NCBI GenBank assembly: GCA_020851885.1 | Contig: JADZBW010000215.1 | Coordinates: forward strand, 1-7,089 | Origin: Fimbriimonadaceae bacterium | GTDB lineage: Bacteria > Armatimonadota > Fimbriimonadia > Fimbriimonadales > Fimbriimonadaceae | Length of the DNA: 7,089 bases | Direction of reading: 5' to 3' | Part shown: one piece after another, positions 5,895-7,089 of the stretch | How positions within the stretch are numbered: the first letter of the stretch is position 1 | Layout of the letters: the number at the start of each line of letters is the position of its first letter | The notes under the pieces: generated by a model | The model's input: only the letters and a program-made list of their open reading frames with translations | The model's database searches: none | Told to the model about the DNA's origin: nothing | Translations under genes and position numbers: made by a program

Positions 5895-7051
5895 ACATCG
5901 CCCTTGCCTGTGCGGATATCCGACCCAATGAACGACAGGGGGGAATTGCCATGTACACATTCCATCTGGCGCGTGGATTGGTCGATCTTGGCCATCAGGT
6001 GACCATTCTTGGCCTCAGCTTCGGCGAACTCACCGTCGACGATTCTGGATCCTTCCGGTTCGTCTACATTCCCCGTTGCAACTCTTGGGCGCGTCATGAG
6101 AAGCTGAAGCCCATTGTAAACAAGCTCACTCGCAGCCGAGCCTTGGCCCGGTATCTCTCGAAGAACCGCGAATTCGACGTCATAGAGTTCCCCATTTGGG
6201 ATGCCGAAGGGCTGCACTCCACGCGAATCCCAGGGCTAAAAACGGTGGTCCGTGGACATACTCCCCATGCCGTCGTCAATCAGCTTGCGGAGGACGCCGG
6301 CTTCAAGGTCTCCAGATTGGACCAATGGGCATCCAAGCTTGAATTGAGGTCTGCCCGGCAAGCCAGTCTCTTTCTCGCAAGCAGCGATTCCAGCGTCCAA
6401 ACGGCGGAGAAGGTCTTTGGATTTGATCCAGCACGTGTCCGAAAGTGCAGGCTTGGTACCCCGATTTCGGAAGAGATCGCAGACGCCGGTCGCCAACCGG
6501 TGCGAGTCATCTTCGTTGGACGGTTGGAGAATCGCAAGGGCATCCACGAGATCTTGGCCAGCATTCCCCTTGTCTTGGAGCGATTCCCCGACACCCAATT
6601 TGATTTGGCTGGTTTGGATATGGGGACCGATGACGGAGAATCCTTTGCGTCCTGCTTCGCACGCATGGCACCGGCCGAGATTTCCAAGCAAGTTCAATTC
6701 TATGGTCGTATCTCAGACGAAGCGCTTAACAAACTTTGGCTCGATGCCCAGATCGCGCTTCTGCCTTCCCAATACGAGTCCTTCGGGCTCGTCCACGTGG
6801 AAGCTATGGGCTACGGCCTTCCCGTAGTGGCCTGTGATATCGTGGCGACACGGGAAGTCGTTGAAGCGGACAAGACGGCATTTCTGGTTCCGGTCGGAGA
6901 CTCCGAGTCGTTGGCAGAGCGAATGATTCGACTTATCGCCAACCCGCTGCTCAGGCTGGAAATGGGCCAAGCCGGCAAGATCAAGGCAGCTGATTTCTCG
7001 GTAGATGCCATGGCCCGATGTGTCGAACAGGCGTACCAGAGCCTCCTTTAG
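5891..7051 (+). CDS. glycosyltransferase family 4 (GT-B fold)
   Basis: This 386-residue retaining-type glycosyltransferase has two Rossmann-like halves. The N-terminal acceptor domain starts MNIALACADIRP with the glycine-rich QGGIAMYTFHLARGL (16-30) and GHQVTILGLS (34-43). The C-terminal nucleotide-sugar domain has RVIFVGRLENRKG (205-217), VQFYGRISDEAL (268-279) and the EX7E motif in YESFGLVHVEAMGYGLPVV (295-313, with Glu296 and Glu304), which contacts the donor. The full length is usual for GT4 enzymes. It is the last plus-strand gene of the operon, 17 bases after the GT-A-type gene, and likely adds one sugar to the lipid-linked chain in the cytoplasm; donor and acceptor are unknown. The ATG at 5891 is preferred because MNIALAC is the expected first strand, although the AGGA site is better placed for an out-of-frame ATG 5 bases earlier. 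Its TAG stop overlaps the end of a possible gene on the other strand. Confidence 0.9.
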   Translation: MNIALACADIRPNERQGGIAMYTFHLARGLVDLGHQVTILGLSFGELTVDDSGSFRFVYIPRCNSWARHEKLKPIVNKLTRSRALARYLSKNREFDVIEFPIWDAEGLHSTRIPGLKTVVRGHTPHAVVNQLAEDAGFKVSRLDQWASKLELRSARQASLFLASSDSSVQTAEKVFGFDPARVRKCRLGTPISEEIADAGRQPVRVIFVGRLENRKGIHEILASIPLVLERFPDTQFDLAGLDMGTDDGESFASCFARMAPAEISKQVQFYGRISDEALNKLWLDAQIALLPSQYESFGLVHVEAMGYGLPVVACDIVATREVVEADKTAFLVPVGDSESLAERMIRLIANPLLRLEMGQAGKIKAADFSVDAMARCVEQAYQSLL

Positions 7052-7089
7052 GGAGTCTTCTTCGCCAAGACGCCATCGATGACGTCGTA
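7048..7089 (-). CDS. possible C-terminal end of a convergent gene (partial)
   Basis: On the minus strand, entering from the right edge, one frame reads YDVIDGVLAKKTP and then a TAA stop at 7050-7048. Only 13 codons are visible, so no family can be named. The case for a real gene is that the plus-strand operon ends exactly here, no other gene explains the edge, and the composition is protein-like. Its stop overlaps the GT4 stop by two bases. It could equally be a non-coding end of the operon. Confidence 0.35.
   Translation of the reverse strand, partial: YDVIDGVLAKKTP

Larger units (their letters stand above)
1551..7051 (+). other. predicted polysaccharide synthesis and export operon (ugd-wzm-wzt-GT-GT4)
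   Basis: Five plus-strand genes follow one another with gaps of 3, -11, 5 and 17 bases and no terminator-like hairpin noticed between them, so a single transcript starting in 1347-1550 is likely. Together they cover sugar-nucleotide supply, chain assembly and ABC-driven export across the inner membrane. The operon as seen has no initiating transferase, outer-membrane exporter or chain-end modifying enzyme. Confidence 0.75.

Noticed and set aside
1..7089. A CRISPR array, insertion sequence, tRNA/rRNA gene or tandem repeat
   Set aside because: No repeated units, transposase motifs, terminal inverted repeats or RNA gene signatures were seen; nearly all of the window is explained by protein-coding genes.

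Overview
The window holds part of an exopolysaccharide or surface-polysaccharide locus of a Gram-negative-type (diderm) bacterium. It is G+C-rich by eye and tightly packed, with genes touching or overlapping. An exosortase paired with an EpsI-like protein points to a lineage that uses the PEP-CTERM/exosortase envelope-sorting system, known from Proteobacteria, Verrucomicrobia, Planctomycetes, Acidobacteria and Armatimonadetes among others. I lean weakly to a soil-type Armatimonadetes/Acidobacteria-like organism from overall impression only. Nothing in the sequence proves the taxon.

Layout. On the minus strand, bases 1-1346 carry an exosortase (complement 462-1346) followed by an EpsI-like protein (complement 1-462, running off the window). 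The two are fused by a TAATG stop/start overlap. A 204-base divergent region (1347-1550) separates this pair from a plus-strand operon. It holds an extended -10-like element for the exosortase, an 11-bp palindrome 38 bases before the plus-strand operon, and a spaced inverted repeat. The plus-strand operon runs 1551-7051: a UDP-glucose 6-dehydrogenase-type enzyme (ugd), a Wzm-like ABC-2 polysaccharide export permease, a Wzt-like ATPase with a C-terminal carbohydrate-recognition-type domain, a GT-A-type putative glycosyltransferase, and a GT4 family glycosyltransferase. Gaps between these genes are 3, -11, 5 and 17 bases, so one transcript is likely. At the right edge (7048-7089) the last codons of a possible convergent minus-strand gene overlap the stop of the GT4 gene.

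How it fits together (inference). Ugd would supply UDP-glucuronic acid or a related uronic acid. The two glycosyltransferases would build part of a lipid-linked glycan in the cytoplasm. The Wzm/Wzt pair would flip the finished chain across the inner membrane, with the Wzt C-terminal domain selecting chains by their non-reducing end. The divergent exosortase/EpsI pair would process sorting-signal proteins at the membrane; such proteins are often linked to EPS production and may be anchored to or glycosylated by the polymer. No initiating glycosyltransferase, outer-membrane export protein or PEP-CTERM substrate is seen here, so the locus must continue outside the window or be completed elsewhere. 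No RNA gene, mobile element, CRISPR array or large repeat was found. I see no wholly new system. The most interesting points are the coupling of an exosortase module to an ABC-type export operon, the hard-to-place GT-A protein, the dyads in the divergent promoter region, and a two-codon ORF in front of the GT4 gene.
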